Below are positions 16,685 to 27,773 of a stretch of 41,965 bases of DNA, one piece after another. The position numbers were made by a program, and so were the translations under genes. The notes beneath the pieces were generated by a model. The model was given only the letters and a program-made list of their open reading frames with translations. It was not told where the DNA came from and ran no database searches. This DNA comes from Teichococcus aestuarii (lineage in GTDB: Bacteria; Pseudomonadota; Alphaproteobacteria; Acetobacterales; Acetobacteraceae): positions 1 through 41,965 of the forward strand of contig NZ_PDOA01000026.1 in NCBI RefSeq assembly GCF_003116135.1. Direction: 5' to 3'. Positions within the stretch are counted from its first letter, which is position 1, and every line of letters begins with the position of its first letter.

Positions 16685-17173
16685 TCAGTCCACCCACAGC
16701 CCGCGCCGGCGGTGCCACTGCTCGATCGATTCCTCTGGATAGGCGTCGAAGCAGGCATCGCCGGGGCCGGTCTGCGGCTCCACCCAGGGGGCCTTGTCCT
16801 TCAGCATCAGGTGGACGCGCGCGGGCGGCACGGGCAGCGCGGTGTCGATGGCCGAGGCGAAGGGGTGCACCAGATCGGGCCAGGAGGGGTCGGCCATCCA
16901 CAGCGCGCTGGCGCAGCGGGGGCAGAAATGGCGCTCGCCGCTGCTGGTCTCGCAATGCCCGTCATCGGCGCGGATCTCGGCGTGGTAGATGGCGGTGCGG
17001 CCGCTGTGCCGCAGCGTCTCCGCCACCCCCATGATGTTGATGGCATAGCCCCCGCCCCCCGCCGTCTTGCGGCAGATGCTGCAGTAGCAGCGCTGGTAGG
17101 GGTGCGGCGTGTGGCTGGCGACCGAGAAGCGCACGGCGCCGCAGCGGCAGGAGCCTTCCAGGGTGATCGGCAT
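16685..17173 (-). CDS. GFA family (glutathione-dependent formaldehyde-activating-like) zinc protein
   Basis: A 162-residue protein with the GFA cysteine pattern: C9 and C11 in GSCRCGAVRF, C29, C31 and C34 in CYCSICRKTAGG, and C84 and C87 in CPRC. These bind two zinc ions in the family fold. Most members are not true formaldehyde-activating enzymes, so no reaction can be assigned. It is convergent with the second transglutaminase gene and looks like a single-gene unit. An oddly G- and C-tract-rich leader (17180-17250) precedes it. Confidence 0.9.
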   Translation of the reverse strand: MPITLEGSCRCGAVRFSVASHTPHPYQRCYCSICRKTAGGGGYAINIMGVAETLRHSGRTAIYHAEIRADDGHCETSSGERHFCPRCASALWMADPSWPDLVHPFASAIDTALPVPPARVHLMLKDKAPWVEPQTGPGDACFDAYPEESIEQWHRRRGLWVD

Positions 17174-17326
17174 GGGCTTGGTCCTCCTGCCGGGGGCAAC
17201 GCCCTCCAGGGGGGGAGGGTTCCTGGAAGCGGCGCCCTCGGCACCGTGCCCCCGCCAAGCCTCTTGCCGATGCGGCGCGCGATCCGTATTCCTGCGCGCT
17301 CAGGCTGGCGCAGCAGAGGGAACCCC

Positions 17327-17485
17327 ATGGCCGAGGTGAATCACGAGATCGACTTCGTCGAGGTGAAGTCCGAGGACATCCTCGCCGAGCGCACCCATGG
17401 CTGGGACATGTTCACGAAGGCCACCAAGTGGGGCATCGGCGCCGTCATCGTGCTGCTGCTCTTCCTCTACGTCTTCTGGGGCTGA
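17327..17485 (+). CDS. aa3-type cytochrome c oxidase subunit IV
   Basis: This 52-residue protein is an accessory subunit of alphaproteobacterial aa3 oxidase (COX4_pro_2 family). The hydrophilic part MAEVNHEIDFVEVKSEDILA is followed by HGWDMFTKATKWG and one membrane helix (about 36-51) ending in VFWG. AGAGGGAA lies four to five bases before the ATG. No other cox genes are nearby, as is common for this small subunit. The strong terminator at 17532-17570 follows. Confidence 0.9.
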   Translation: MAEVNHEIDFVEVKSEDILAERTHGWDMFTKATKWGIGAVIVLLLFLYVFWG

Positions 17486-17531
17486 GGCCCCGCCCCGCCG
17501 GCGTCCTGTGGCCGGCGGCGGGAGGAAAGCG

Positions 17532-17570
17532 AAAAAAAAAGGCGGGCCGCTCCGGCGGCCCGCCTTTTTT
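17532..17570. terminator. Bidirectional Rho-independent terminator
   Basis: A perfect 10-bp GC stem (17541-17550 and 17555-17564) with a TCCG loop is flanked by nine A's on the left and six T's on the right. It therefore works as a terminator in both directions. It separates the convergent cytochrome oxidase subunit IV and ndk genes. Confidence 0.92.
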
Positions 17571-17633
17571 CATGCGTGTGTCACGCCCGCCGGGCGGGCC
17601 GGAGGCGGGGGGAGCGAACCCCCCGCGCCCGCT

Positions 17634-18056
17634 TCAGCCGACGATCTCGGTGCCGGCGAAGAAGAAGGAGACCTCGCGGGCCGCGGCCTCGGGGCCGTCG
17701 GAGCCGTGCACGCTGTTCGCCTCGATGCTCTCGGCGAACTCCTTGCGGATGGTGCCCTCGGCGGCGTTGGCCGGGTTGGTGGCGCCCATGATCTCGCGGT
17801 TGGCGGCGATCGCGTTCTCGCCTTCCAGGACCTGCACCACCACCGGGCCGGAGGTCATGAAGGCCACCAGGTCGTTGTAGAAGGGGCGGGCCTTGTGCTC
17901 GGCGTAGAAGGCGCCGGCCTGCGCCTGGGAGAGCTGGATGCGCTTCTGCGCGACGATGCGCAGGCCCTTCTCCTCGAACTTGGCGTTGATCTTGCCGGTC
18001 AGGTTGCGGCGGGTGGCGTCCGGCTTGATGATCGACAGGGTGCGCTCGGTGGCCAT
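17634..18056 (-). CDS. ndk: Nucleoside diphosphate kinase
   Basis: A 140-residue enzyme that transfers phosphate between nucleoside tri- and diphosphates through a phosphohistidine. It starts [18 protein letters not shown], carries the phosphate-binding lysine (K11) and ends with the active-site [10 protein letters not shown], with H117. The length is exactly that of the family. GAGGA seven bases before the ATG at 18056 fixes the start. Upstream lies a five-copy hexamer repeat. Confidence 0.97.
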   Translation of the reverse strand: MATERTLSIIKPDATRRNLTGKINAKFEEKGLRIVAQKRIQLSQAQAGAFYAEHKARPFYNDLVAFMTSGPVVVQVLEGENAIAANREIMGATNPANAAEGTIRKEFAESIEANSVHGSDGPEAAAREVSFFFAGTEIVG

Positions 18057-18153
18057 GGGAATGTCCTCACGGATAGGGGGCGGTTGCCGCCGCCGGATAG
18101 GCGGGCTGGCCGATCGGCGCAAGGGGCCATGGCCCGGCGCGGGCATGGGCGCC

Positions 18154-18186
<33 letters not shown>

Positions 18187-18281
18187 GCCGCCCCTCGGCA
18201 GTTCCTCCCCGGCGCAACCCCGGCCGCGCCCGGGCTTTAACCGCCCGCCTCCCCGGCGGGAGCGCTTGGGGGAGGCCCGGC

Positions 18282-19322
18282 ATGCCGCGCAAGACCGTTT
18301 CACTGCTCATCCTGGCGGGCGCGCTGCTGCTGCTGCTCTGGATGATGCCGGAGGTGCCGCTGCTGGTCTTCGCAGCGGCGCTGCTCGGCGTCTTCCTGCA
18401 TGCGGGGGCGCGGCTGCTGCGCCGGGTGCTGCCGGTGCCGCACGGCGCGGCGGTGGGGCTGTTCCTGCTGCTGCTGCTGCTGCTCGCCGCCGGCATCGGC
18501 ATGCTGGCGGCGCAGCCGATCGCCGAGCAGCTCAACGAGTTGTGGCGCCAGGTGCCCGCCGCCACCCGGCGCCTGACCGACATGCTCTCCCGCTACAGCT
18601 GGGGGCAGGAGATCCTGCAGCGCCTGCAGCCCGGCAACATGGAGCTGCCGGCGGGCGGCAGCAGCACCGCCTTCTCGGCGCTGAACACCACCTTCGGCGC
18701 CCTGGCCAACGTGGTGCTGGTGGCCTTCCTCGGCCTCTACTTCGCGCTGGACCCGAAGCTCTACCGGCGCGGCATCGAGGCGCTGGTGGCGCCCTCGCTG
18801 CGCCCGCGCGCGCGGCAGGTGTGCGAGGAGGCCGCCGCCACGCTGCGCGGCTGGCTCGGCGCGCAGATGGTCTCGATGGCGGTGGTGGGCATGCTCACCG
18901 GCCTCGGCCTGTGGCTGATCGGCATTCCGCTGGCGCTGGTGCTGGGCCTCATCGCCGCGCTGCTGGCCTTCATCCCCACCCTCGGCCCGGTGCTGGCGGC
19001 GGTGCCGGCGGTGCTGCTCGGCCTGTCCGAGGGCTTCTCCGGCGCGTTCTCCGTCATCGGCGTCTATCTCGTGGTGCAGTCGGTCGAGAGCTACCTGATC
19101 ACCCCTTATGTGCAGAAGCGCAGCGTGGACCTGCCGGAGGCCGCCACCATCATCGCCCTGGTGGCCTTCGGGCTGATGTTCGGCTTCCTCGGCATGCTGC
19201 TGGCGACGCCGATGGCGGCGCTGCTGCTGATGCTGGTGCGCCGCCTCTATGTCGAGGACTACCTGGAGCACGAGCCGGCGGAGGAGCAGCTGGTGCAGCG
19301 GCCGGTGATCCTGCGGAGCTGA
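18282..19322 (+). CDS. AI-2E family transporter (membrane protein)
   Basis: A 346-residue polytopic protein of the AI-2E/PerM family. Hydrophobic segments occur near the N-terminus (LLILAGALLLLLWMMPEVPL), in the middle and in a C-terminal cluster of helices including IALVLGLIAALLAFIPTLGP and the conserved LITPYVQKRSVDLPE. GGGGGAGG seven to eight bases before the ATG at 18282 sets the start. Members have been linked to export of autoinducer-2 or to sodium/proton exchange, so the cargo is uncertain. It is transcribed away from ndk. Confidence 0.9.
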   Translation: MPRKTVSLLILAGALLLLLWMMPEVPLLVFAAALLGVFLHAGARLLRRVLPVPHGAAVGLFLLLLLLLAAGIGMLAAQPIAEQLNELWRQVPAATRRLTDMLSRYSWGQEILQRLQPGNMELPAGGSSTAFSALNTTFGALANVVLVAFLGLYFALDPKLYRRGIEALVAPSLRPRARQVCEEAAATLRGWLGAQMVSMAVVGMLTGLGLWLIGIPLALVLGLIAALLAFIPTLGPVLAAVPAVLLGLSEGFSGAFSVIGVYLVVQSVESYLITPYVQKRSVDLPEAATIIALVAFGLMFGFLGMLLATPMAALLLMLVRRLYVEDYLEHEPAEEQLVQRPVILRS

Positions 19323-19334
19323 GGCGCGCCGCGC

Positions 19335-20528
19335 TCAGCGGTAGACGATGCGGTAGTTCACCGTGAAGGTCAGGGTGGTGCTGTCGCCCTCCATCTCCGC
19401 CGTGAAGGCGGGGCCCACCTGGTCGCGGAACAGCGAGAGCGCCGCCGCGTCCAGCCAGCGGGAGCCGGAGCGGCCGGTGATCTGCACCGCCTCGATCCGC
19501 CCGTCCCGCGCCACGGTCACGCGCAGCACCACGGGGCCGTCCTCGCCGGCGGCGGCGGCCTGCGGCGGGTAGAAGCCGCGCGACTGCACCCAGGCCTGGA
19601 AGGCCCGCCCCCAGTTCCGCCCCGGCCGCGCGCCGCTGACATGCGCCATCGCGGCGCTGCCGCTGTAGGCCGGCTGCCCCGGCGCCAGCGAGCGCTGCGG
19701 CACCGGCCCGATCGCCATGTCGAGCTGGCCGGGGCGGCCCGGCGCGGGGCGGGCCTGCGGCGCCGGGGCGATCGGCCGCGCCGCCTGCGGCCCCAGGCTC
19801 AGCGTGCCGGCCAGCGGGTTCGGCCGCGGCGGCGCCTCGGGCTGCGGCGGCGCGAGCGGCAGGCGCGGCGGGCTCAGCCGGAAGGGGGTGGGCGGCGCCA
19901 GCTCGGCCGAGAGGTCGGGCAGGGGCGCGGGCGGCGGCGGCGCGGGCAGCTCGCCCTCCGGCACCGGGGGCGCCTCGGCCACCAGCGGCGGGGCGGCGGG
20001 CGGGGCGGGCGGCGCCTCGGCCGGCGGGGCGGGCGGCGGCGGTGCCTCGGCCACGGGGGGCGGCGGAGGGGCGGCCGTGGGCGGCGCGGCCAAGGGCGGC
20101 GTGGCCAGGGGTGTCTCGGGCTGCGGAGGCACGGCCAAGGGCGGCGCGGTCAGGGGCGGTGCGGGGGGTACTGGCGCGGCCTGCGGCGGGGGCGGAGGCG
20201 GCGGCTGGCTGGGGCCGGGCGGGGCCGAGACATCGGGCGGCTCCAGCGGGGCCGGGGCGCCGCCCGGCACCTCCGGCGCGCCCACCGGCGCCTGCGGCTG
20301 CGGCAGGGCCGGCCCGGCCTCGCCCGCCGCCGATTCGAACACCACCGGCACCCCCTCCCCCTCGGCGGGGCGGGGCAGCGGCTCCGGCGTGTGCGACCAC
20401 AGCAGCCAGGTGGCCAGCGCGGCGTGCAGCAGCAGCGAGGCCGCCAGCCCCGGCCCCAGCCGCAGGCGCGGCCGCCCGGGCCGCCCGCCGGAGGGCGGGG
20501 CGGTGACGCCTGTCAGGCTCGTGCTCAT
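19335..20528 (-). CDS. tonB: Energy transducer TonB with long Pro/Ala-rich linker
   Basis: A 397-residue TonB-family protein. A cytoplasmic basic N-terminus precedes one membrane anchor (LAASLLLHAALATWLLW, about 28-44). About 200 residues of Pro/Ala-rich linker span the periplasm. The C-terminal domain includes QAWVQSRGFYPPQA, GPVVLRVTVARDGRIEAVQI and FTVNYRI. It would transmit proton-motive energy to outer-membrane receptors. No exbB/exbD or receptor gene is nearby, so its partners are elsewhere. The linker is longer than in model TonB proteins. No clear ribosome binding site precedes the ATG. Confidence 0.87.
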   Translation of the reverse strand: MSTSLTGVTAPPSGGRPGRPRLRLGPGLAASLLLHAALATWLLWSHTPEPLPRPAEGEGVPVVFESAAGEAGPALPQPQAPVGAPEVPGGAPAPLEPPDVSAPPGPSQPPPPPPPQAAPVPPAPPLTAPPLAVPPQPETPLATPPLAAPPTAAPPPPPVAEAPPPPAPPAEAPPAPPAAPPLVAEAPPVPEGELPAPPPPAPLPDLSAELAPPTPFRLSPPRLPLAPPQPEAPPRPNPLAGTLSLGPQAARPIAPAPQARPAPGRPGQLDMAIGPVPQRSLAPGQPAYSGSAAMAHVSGARPGRNWGRAFQAWVQSRGFYPPQAAAAGEDGPVVLRVTVARDGRIEAVQITGRSGSRWLDAAALSLFRDQVGPAFTAEMEGDSTTLTFTVNYRIVYR

Positions 20529-20697
20529 GCGTGGCTCGGGGGCGGGAAAGGCGGCAAGGGCAAAGGCGATCCTGTCTGCCGCGCCGGGCCATGGCGCGGG
20601 GCACCCGACCCTAGAGCAGATCGCCCCCGCCCGGAACGCCCGATGCCGGGACGAGCCGCAGCCGCAACGCTCGCGCGGGGCAGCCGGACGGATGGCT

Positions 20698-20728
20698 TTA
20701 CGGCCGTAACGTTCCGGGCCTAGCTAGG
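20698..20728. promoter_or_regulatory. Two palindromes between the divergent tonB and methyltransferase genes
   Basis: TTACGGCCGTAA (20698-20709) is a perfect 12-bp palindrome and CCTAGCTAGG (20719-20728) a perfect 10-bp one. Their centres are 20 bases apart, about two helical turns, and they lie just upstream of the methyltransferase start. The arrangement suits a dimeric regulator binding two faces-aligned sites. No regulator is encoded next to them. Confidence 0.4.
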
Positions 20729-20741
20729 ACCATTCCCCTGC

Positions 20742-21530
20742 ATGGAACGCCCGATGCCTGAACTGCCCGCGGTCGACGCCCTCCATCTCCGCAACCCCGC
20801 CGCCCTGTTGCTGGGCCAGGTCTCGCGGGAGCTCTCGCCGGAGGATGGCATGTTCCACGGCAATGCCGAGCACTACCTGAGCTGCGGGGCATCGGCCTAC
20901 AACGTCATCTCCGCCGCCCTGGACCTGTCGGGCGTCCGGCCGCGGTCCATGCTGGATTTCGGCGCGGGCGCCGGGCGGGTAACGCGCTGGCTGCGGGCGG
21001 GCCATCCGCAGGCCGCCATCGCCACCACGGATATCCGCCCCCGGGACATCGCCTTCTGCCAGGCAGCCTTCGGCACCCGCTCCTGGCTCTCCGGCATCGA
21101 CATCGACCGGCTGTCCGCGCCGGAGACCTACGACCTCATCTGGGTCGGGTCGGTCATCACGCACCTGTCCGAGGAGAACTCGCTCCGCCTGATGCGGAAG
21201 CTGTTCTCCTGGCTCAATCCGCTCGGCCTCCTCGTGGTCAGCCTGCATGGCCGCTTCGTGCAGCACCGGGCGGCGCAGTTCGACCATTACGGCGTGGGCG
21301 CCGGGCGCTGGGCCGACATCGAGCGGGACTACGCGGCGCGCGGCTTCGGCTATGCGGACTATCCCGGCCAGGAAGGGTACGGCATCTCGCTGTGCTCGCC
21401 CGCCTGGATGGCCGCGGCGGCCGAGCGGGTCGCGGGCGCCAGGGTCGTCCTCTTCAGCGAGCGCGCCTGGGACGGCCACCATGACGTGGTGGCGCTGCAG
21501 AACCGGCCGGTGACGGGACAGTCCGGCTGA
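20742..21530 (+). CDS. Class I SAM-dependent methyltransferase
   Basis: A 262-residue Rossmann-fold methyltransferase. Motif I is LDFGAGAGRV (71-80), the acidic motif II is TTDIRPRDIAFC and the motif IV region reads YDLIWVGSVITHL. It looks like the family of small-molecule or sugar-biosynthesis methyltransferases often annotated only by fold. The ATG at 20754 (MPELPAVDAL) is an alternative start with GGAA six bases upstream. No pathway partner is adjacent, so the substrate is unknown. Confidence 0.82.
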   Translation: MERPMPELPAVDALHLRNPAALLLGQVSRELSPEDGMFHGNAEHYLSCGASAYNVISAALDLSGVRPRSMLDFGAGAGRVTRWLRAGHPQAAIATTDIRPRDIAFCQAAFGTRSWLSGIDIDRLSAPETYDLIWVGSVITHLSEENSLRLMRKLFSWLNPLGLLVVSLHGRFVQHRAAQFDHYGVGAGRWADIERDYAARGFGYADYPGQEGYGISLCSPAWMAAAAERVAGARVVLFSERAWDGHHDVVALQNRPVTGQSG

Positions 21531-21682
21531 CGCCCCGCGGCCGGGCGGCGGCGGCGGCAGCCCCGTCCGGCCGATTTCCGGATGAGGCTGTGGCCAGCCC
21601 CGCCGGCCGGTGTCTATGCTGCCTCCCTGCAACGCAGGGGCGCGCCGATGCAGCCGCCCCGCATATGGGAGAACAACCAAGA

Positions 21683-22705
21683 ATGACGCGACGCCCCCTG
21701 CTGGCGGCGCTGCTGGGCCTGTGTGCCCTGTCCGCGCCGCTGTCCCGCCTCTCCGCCCAGACCGCCGACCGCCCCTTCCCCGACCGCGCCATCAGCCTGG
21801 CCACCGGCTACGCCCCCGGCGGCTCCACCGACATCGCCGCCCGGCTGCTGGCCGAGCGGCTCGGCGTGCACCTGGCCGGCCCCGGCGGCGAGCCGGCGCG
21901 GGTGGTGGTGGAGAACCGCCCCGGCGCCGCCGGCGTCGTCGCCAGCGAGTGGCTGCGCCGCCAGCCGGCGGATGGCCACACCATCATGCTGGTCGAATCC
22001 GGCTCGCACGGCATCGCCCCATCCGCCCTGGTGGGCGGCACGCGCTACGACCCGGTGAAGGACTACACCCAGCTCGCCGTGCTCGGCACCGGGCCGCTGG
22101 TGATCATCGCCAGCCCGGACTTCCCGCCGCGCGACGCGAAGTCGCTGCTCGCCGCGCTGCGCGAGGCGCCGCCCGAGAGCATCACCTACGCCTCCTCCGG
22201 CGTGGCGACGCCCAACCACCTGGCCTCGGAGATGCTGGCGCTGACGCTCGGCGCGCGCTTCGTGCATGTGCCCTACCGCAGCGGCGGGCAGCAGGTGCAG
22301 GCCATCCACCAGGGCCAGGGGCAGTGGGGGGTGGCGGTGCTGGCCTCGGCGGCGGGGCAGATCCGCGGCGGGCTGGTGCGCCCGATGGCGCTGACCGCGC
22401 CCGAGCGCTTCCCCACCTTCCCCGAGATCCCGACCCTGGCCGAGAGCGGCCTGCCCGGCTTCGACCTGCAGACCTGGAACGTCATCCTCGGCCCGCCGGA
22501 CATGCCGCCCGCCGTGGTGGCGCGGCTGAACAAGGCGATCAACGCGGCGCTGGGCGAGGAGGCCTTCCGCAACCGGCTGATCGAGACTGGCGTGGCGCCC
22601 TGGCGCCAGGCCAACAGCCCGGCCGACGCCCGCGCCTTCCTGGAGCGCGAGGTCGCCAAGTTCAAGGACGTGGTGCAGCGCACGGGGGTGAAGCTGGAGC
22701 AGTAG
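21683..22705 (+). CDS. Bug family tripartite tricarboxylate transporter substrate-binding protein (TctC-like)
   Basis: A 340-residue periplasmic binding protein with a Sec-type signal (RRPLLAALLGLCALSAPLSR, cleavage near SAQ). The mature protein begins FPDRAISLATGYAPGGSTDI, the carboxylate-binding loop of the family, and contains VVVENRPGAAGVVASEWL and DLQTWNVILGP. It is an orphan: no membrane components adjoin it. Bug proteins bind carboxylates, often through water-mediated contacts, so the ligand cannot be assigned. The ATG at 21683 begins the signal peptide. Confidence 0.92.
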   Translation: MTRRPLLAALLGLCALSAPLSRLSAQTADRPFPDRAISLATGYAPGGSTDIAARLLAERLGVHLAGPGGEPARVVVENRPGAAGVVASEWLRRQPADGHTIMLVESGSHGIAPSALVGGTRYDPVKDYTQLAVLGTGPLVIIASPDFPPRDAKSLLAALREAPPESITYASSGVATPNHLASEMLALTLGARFVHVPYRSGGQQVQAIHQGQGQWGVAVLASAAGQIRGGLVRPMALTAPERFPTFPEIPTLAESGLPGFDLQTWNVILGPPDMPPAVVARLNKAINAALGEEAFRNRLIETGVAPWRQANSPADARAFLEREVAKFKDVVQRTGVKLEQ

Positions 22706-22774
22706 GGCGGCGGGGCGGGCGGCGGCGCCACACGCCGCTTCCGCCCATGGCCCCGGATGCTCTAAACCCCGGCC

Positions 22775-24661
<1,887 letters not shown>

Positions 24662-24683
24662 AGGCGGCCTCCGCCCCGCCGCC

Positions 24684-25142
24684 CTACCGGCCGCGCTGGT
24701 TCTCGATGGTGTTGTGGGTGGTCCGCTCCGGCGCGGCGTCGGTCGCCCCCGGCCGCCGGCGCTCGATGTCGCCGGGGCTCTGGCCCTTCGGCCCGCCATG
24801 GGCGTGGCCGCGGCTGCCATGCGGCGCGTCGTCGGTCGGCCGGCCGAGCTGCGCCGCGGCGTCGGGGTCGAGCGACAGGCGCTGCGCCATCTCCGCCTCG
24901 TCCACGCAGGCATCGGCCGCCTGCGCGGCGGGCATGGAGAGCCGCACGACGCCGCCCTCCAGCCCGGCCACCGTGCTGCGCGGCAGGTAGCGGTGCCGCC
25001 CGCCCGCCGTGGGGTCGTTGCGGGCGAGCTTGATGTAGTCGCCCTCCACCCGGTCCACCACGCCGAAGGCCTGGCCGTCGCTGCCCACCACGGGCATGTG
25101 GTCCTGCACCTCGCCCTGCTCGATCTTCGCTGCGTTGACCAT
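24684..25142 (-). CDS. DUF2171/PRC-barrel-like protein
   Basis: A 152-residue soluble protein. Residues 1-75 form a small beta domain (KIEQGEVQDHMPVVGSDGQA, then VDRVEGDYIKLARND and RYLPRSTVAGLEGGVVRLS) typical of DUF2171, which resembles a PRC barrel. The rest is hydrophilic and low-complexity, rich in Asp, His, Pro and Arg. GGGAGA six bases before the ATG at 25142 supports the start. Relatives are often stress-related, but no function is established. Confidence 0.85.
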   Translation of the reverse strand: MVNAAKIEQGEVQDHMPVVGSDGQAFGVVDRVEGDYIKLARNDPTAGGRHRYLPRSTVAGLEGGVVRLSMPAAQAADACVDEAEMAQRLSLDPDAAAQLGRPTDDAPHGSRGHAHGGPKGQSPGDIERRRPGATDAAPERTTHNTIENQRGR

Positions 25143-25332
25143 CCGGATTCTCCCTGTTGCCGCGGCCATGGCGGCGCTTCGGATCGAAGGTCCCGCCCGT
25201 GCAGCACACTCTCGCGCAGGCGGGTCTGCGCCGGGCCGCGGATCAGGGAGGAAACGGCGCCCCCCCGCGCCGGTTCCGGCAAGGGCCCCCGCCACCGCCC
25301 CTCTTTCACAGCCCTTTTCCACGGAGCAGCGC

Positions 25333-25797
25333 ATGACCCCGCCTCCCGGCCCCGACCGGCTTCACCGCGCGGAGGCCGCCCTGGTGCTGGCCCTGGCGGG
25401 CGTGTTCCTGCTGCTGGGGGCGCTCTTCCTGGCCGCGCCCGGCGTGGGGGCGGCGCTGTTCGGCCTTCCCGCCCCGGGCGCCGAGGCGCTGGCCTGGGTG
25501 CGCACCGTGGCGCTGCGCGACCTGGCGCTCGGCCTCTACCTCGCCGGGCTGTGGTGGCTGGGCAGCCGGCGGGGGCTGGGGGTGGTGCTGGCCGCCACGG
25601 TGGTCATCCCCCTGGGCGACATGCTGATGGTGTTCCTCTGGCATGGCGGCGCCACGCCGTGGCTGCTGCCGCACGCGGCCAGCGCCCTCGCCACCGCCGG
25701 GTTGGGGGGCTGGCTGCTGCGCCGGCCGCGAGGGCTGCCTCCCGGCCCGGAAAAGGTGGAGAATTCTTCACATGAAAGGCGGTTCACCCGGCGGTGA
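25333..25797 (+). CDS. Small membrane protein (DUF4267-like)
   Basis: A 154-residue protein with about four hydrophobic segments (AALVLALAGVFLLLGALFLA, a central RTVALRDLALGLYLAGLWWL, a third around VVIPLGDMLMVFLW, and a C-terminal one). The RD.ALG motif inside the second segment is a feature of DUF4267. GGAG six bases upstream supports the ATG at 25333. Function is unknown. The 3' end has an unusually AT-rich tail (GKVENSSHERRF-like region). Confidence 0.75.
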   Translation: MTPPPGPDRLHRAEAALVLALAGVFLLLGALFLAAPGVGAALFGLPAPGAEALAWVRTVALRDLALGLYLAGLWWLGSRRGLGVVLAATVVIPLGDMLMVFLWHGGATPWLLPHAASALATAGLGGWLLRRPRGLPPGPEKVENSSHERRFTRR

Positions 25798-26159
25798 AGC
25801 CTTGCCTATGGTGGCCGCCGAGAACGAGAACCGCAGGGAAACGTCGCCGGGACATGCCCGCCCACCTCCGCGCAGGCCCGCATGGCTGAGGCACAGCACG
25901 CCTTCCGCAGCGCCGTCAGGGCGCGCGGGCGCGCGCCCGTGCGCCGCTGGACCCTGCGCGGCACCGGCCGTTCCTCCGAGGGTGCCCGACAACCCGCGTG
26001 ACGCCGCGCGCGCCTGAACCCGGCGCCGCGCCCACCCCTGCCTCCCCTCGACCTCACCGCAGCGACCGCGCGGCCGCCCCGCCCTGCGTCCCGGCTTCAC
26101 GTGCCGGGCCCTGGCGGGCGCGTGGCCGCCTGCGCGCCGCCCACCGGGAATGACTGTCC
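25798..26159. other. 362-base gap before tctA; no gene seen
   Basis: I find no convincing gene, RNA or terminator here. In typical loci a tctB gene (about 150 residues with four membrane helices) precedes tctA, but no hydrophobic reading frame of that kind exists in this gap on either strand. It probably holds the tctA promoter. Confidence 0.6.
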
Positions 26160-27662
26160 ATGCTGGAGAATCTGGCGCTCGGCTTCGATGTCGCGCTGTC
26201 CTTCCAGAACCTGTTCTTCGCCTTCCTCGGCGCGCTGATCGGCACCGCCATCGGCGTGCTGCCGGGGCTCGGCCCCACCGCCACCATCTCCCTGCTGCTG
26301 CCGCTGACCTTCGGGCAGGAGCCGGTGACGGCCATCATCATGCTCGCCGGCATCTACTACGGCGCGCAGTATGGCGGCTCCACCACGGCCATCCTGCTCA
26401 ACCTGCCGGGCGAGATCTCGGGCGTCGTCACCGCCATCGAGGGCCACCAGATGGCCAAGCAGGGCCGCGCCGGCGCCGCGCTGGCGGCGGCGGCGATCGG
26501 CTCCTTCTTCGCCGGCACCGTCTCCACCGCCGTGGTGGCGGCGGCGGGGCCGGCGCTCACCTCGGTGGCGCTCTCCTTCGGGCCGCCGGAATACTTCGCG
26601 CTGATGGCGCTCGGCCTCGTCGTCTCCTGCGTGCTGGCGCAGGGCAGCGTCTTCAAGGCGGTGGCCATGGTGGTGCTGGGCGTCATGCTCGGCCTCGTCG
26701 GCACCGACATCCAGACCGGCCAGCAGCGCTTCACCTTCGGCGTGCCGGAGCTGGCGGACGGCATCAACTTCGTGGCGCTCGCCATGGGGCTGTTCGGCGT
26801 CTCCGAGATCATCCTGAACCTGATCAACCCGGAGAACCGCGAGGGCACGGTGGCCAAGCGCGGCCGGCTGTGGCTGACGAAGGAGGAGTGGCGCTACGCC
26901 GCGCCCGCCAGCGTGCGCGGCACGCTGCTCGGCACCATCCTCGGCATCCTGCCCGGCGGCGGCGCCTCCATCTCCTCCTTCGGCTCCTACATGCTGGAGC
27001 GCAAGATCACCCGCCGGCCGGAGCGCTTCGGCAAGGGCGCCATCGAGGGGCTGGCGGGGCCGGAGAGCGCCAACAACGCCGGCGCGCAGAGCGCCTTCAT
27101 CCCGCTCCTCACCCTCGGCATCCCGTCGAACTCGGTGATGGCGCTGATGGTGGGCGCGCTGATCATCCAGGGCATCCAGCCCGGGCCGCGCATGATCGAG
27201 GCGCAGCCGGAGCTGTTCTGGGGCCTCATCGCCTCGATGTGGGTGGGCAACCTGATGCTGCTCATCATCAACCTGCCCATGGTCGGGCTGTGGGTGCAGC
27301 TGCTGCGCGTGCCCTACAAGTTCATGTACCCGTCGATCCTGGTGTTCTGCTGCATCGGCGCCTACAGCCTGAACAACAGCGTGTTCGACATCTACGTGAT
27401 GATCGGCGCCTCGGGGCTGGGCTACGTGCTGACGCGGCTGGGCTGCGAGACGGCGCCGCTGCTGCTGGGCTTCGTGCTGGGCCCGATGATGGAGGAGCAT
27501 CTCCGCCGCGCCATGCTGCTCTCGCGCGGAGACTGGATGACCTTCGTCGAGCGGCCGATCAGCGCCTCGCTGCTGGCCGTGGCGGCGATCGCCCTGGCGC
27601 TGATGATCTCGCCCTCCATCCGCCGCAAGAAGGACCAGGCGCTGGCCGAGGAAGCCGCCTGA
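26160..27662 (+). CDS. tctA: Tripartite tricarboxylate transporter, large permease TctA
   Basis: A 500-residue membrane protein of the TctA family. The conserved glycine-rich motif GALIGTAIGVLPGLGPTATISLLLPLTF (about 23-50) is complete, as are YYGAQYGGSTTAILLNLPGE and the second-repeat PGGGASISSF. It conducts sodium- or proton-coupled carboxylate uptake with a TctC binding protein. The next gene encodes such a protein. The small TctB subunit is missing from its usual place. The ATG at 26160 has only a weak GGGA upstream. Confidence 0.95.
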   Translation: MLENLALGFDVALSFQNLFFAFLGALIGTAIGVLPGLGPTATISLLLPLTFGQEPVTAIIMLAGIYYGAQYGGSTTAILLNLPGEISGVVTAIEGHQMAKQGRAGAALAAAAIGSFFAGTVSTAVVAAAGPALTSVALSFGPPEYFALMALGLVVSCVLAQGSVFKAVAMVVLGVMLGLVGTDIQTGQQRFTFGVPELADGINFVALAMGLFGVSEIILNLINPENREGTVAKRGRLWLTKEEWRYAAPASVRGTLLGTILGILPGGGASISSFGSYMLERKITRRPERFGKGAIEGLAGPESANNAGAQSAFIPLLTLGIPSNSVMALMVGALIIQGIQPGPRMIEAQPELFWGLIASMWVGNLMLLIINLPMVGLWVQLLRVPYKFMYPSILVFCCIGAYSLNNSVFDIYVMIGASGLGYVLTRLGCETAPLLLGFVLGPMMEEHLRRAMLLSRGDWMTFVERPISASLLAVAAIALALMISPSIRRKKDQALAEEAA

Positions 27663-27773
27663 ACGGGGCGCTGGGCCGGGGCGCGCCTCCGGCGCGGCGC
27701 CCCTTGGCGGCGGCGCCCGGCCATGGGATTGAGCGGACAACGCCAAAGCCCCATGGGAGAGGGAACCGCCGCC

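Noticed and set aside
17180-17250. G/C-tract region before the GFA gene as a third REP-like copy
   Set aside because: It shares only short pieces with the 2541 and 12553 elements and its arms pair poorly.
25806-26057. Minus-strand 83-codon frame in the gap before tctA, tested as a tctB candidate
   Set aside because: It is Arg- and Ala-rich and hydrophilic, without the membrane helices of TctB.
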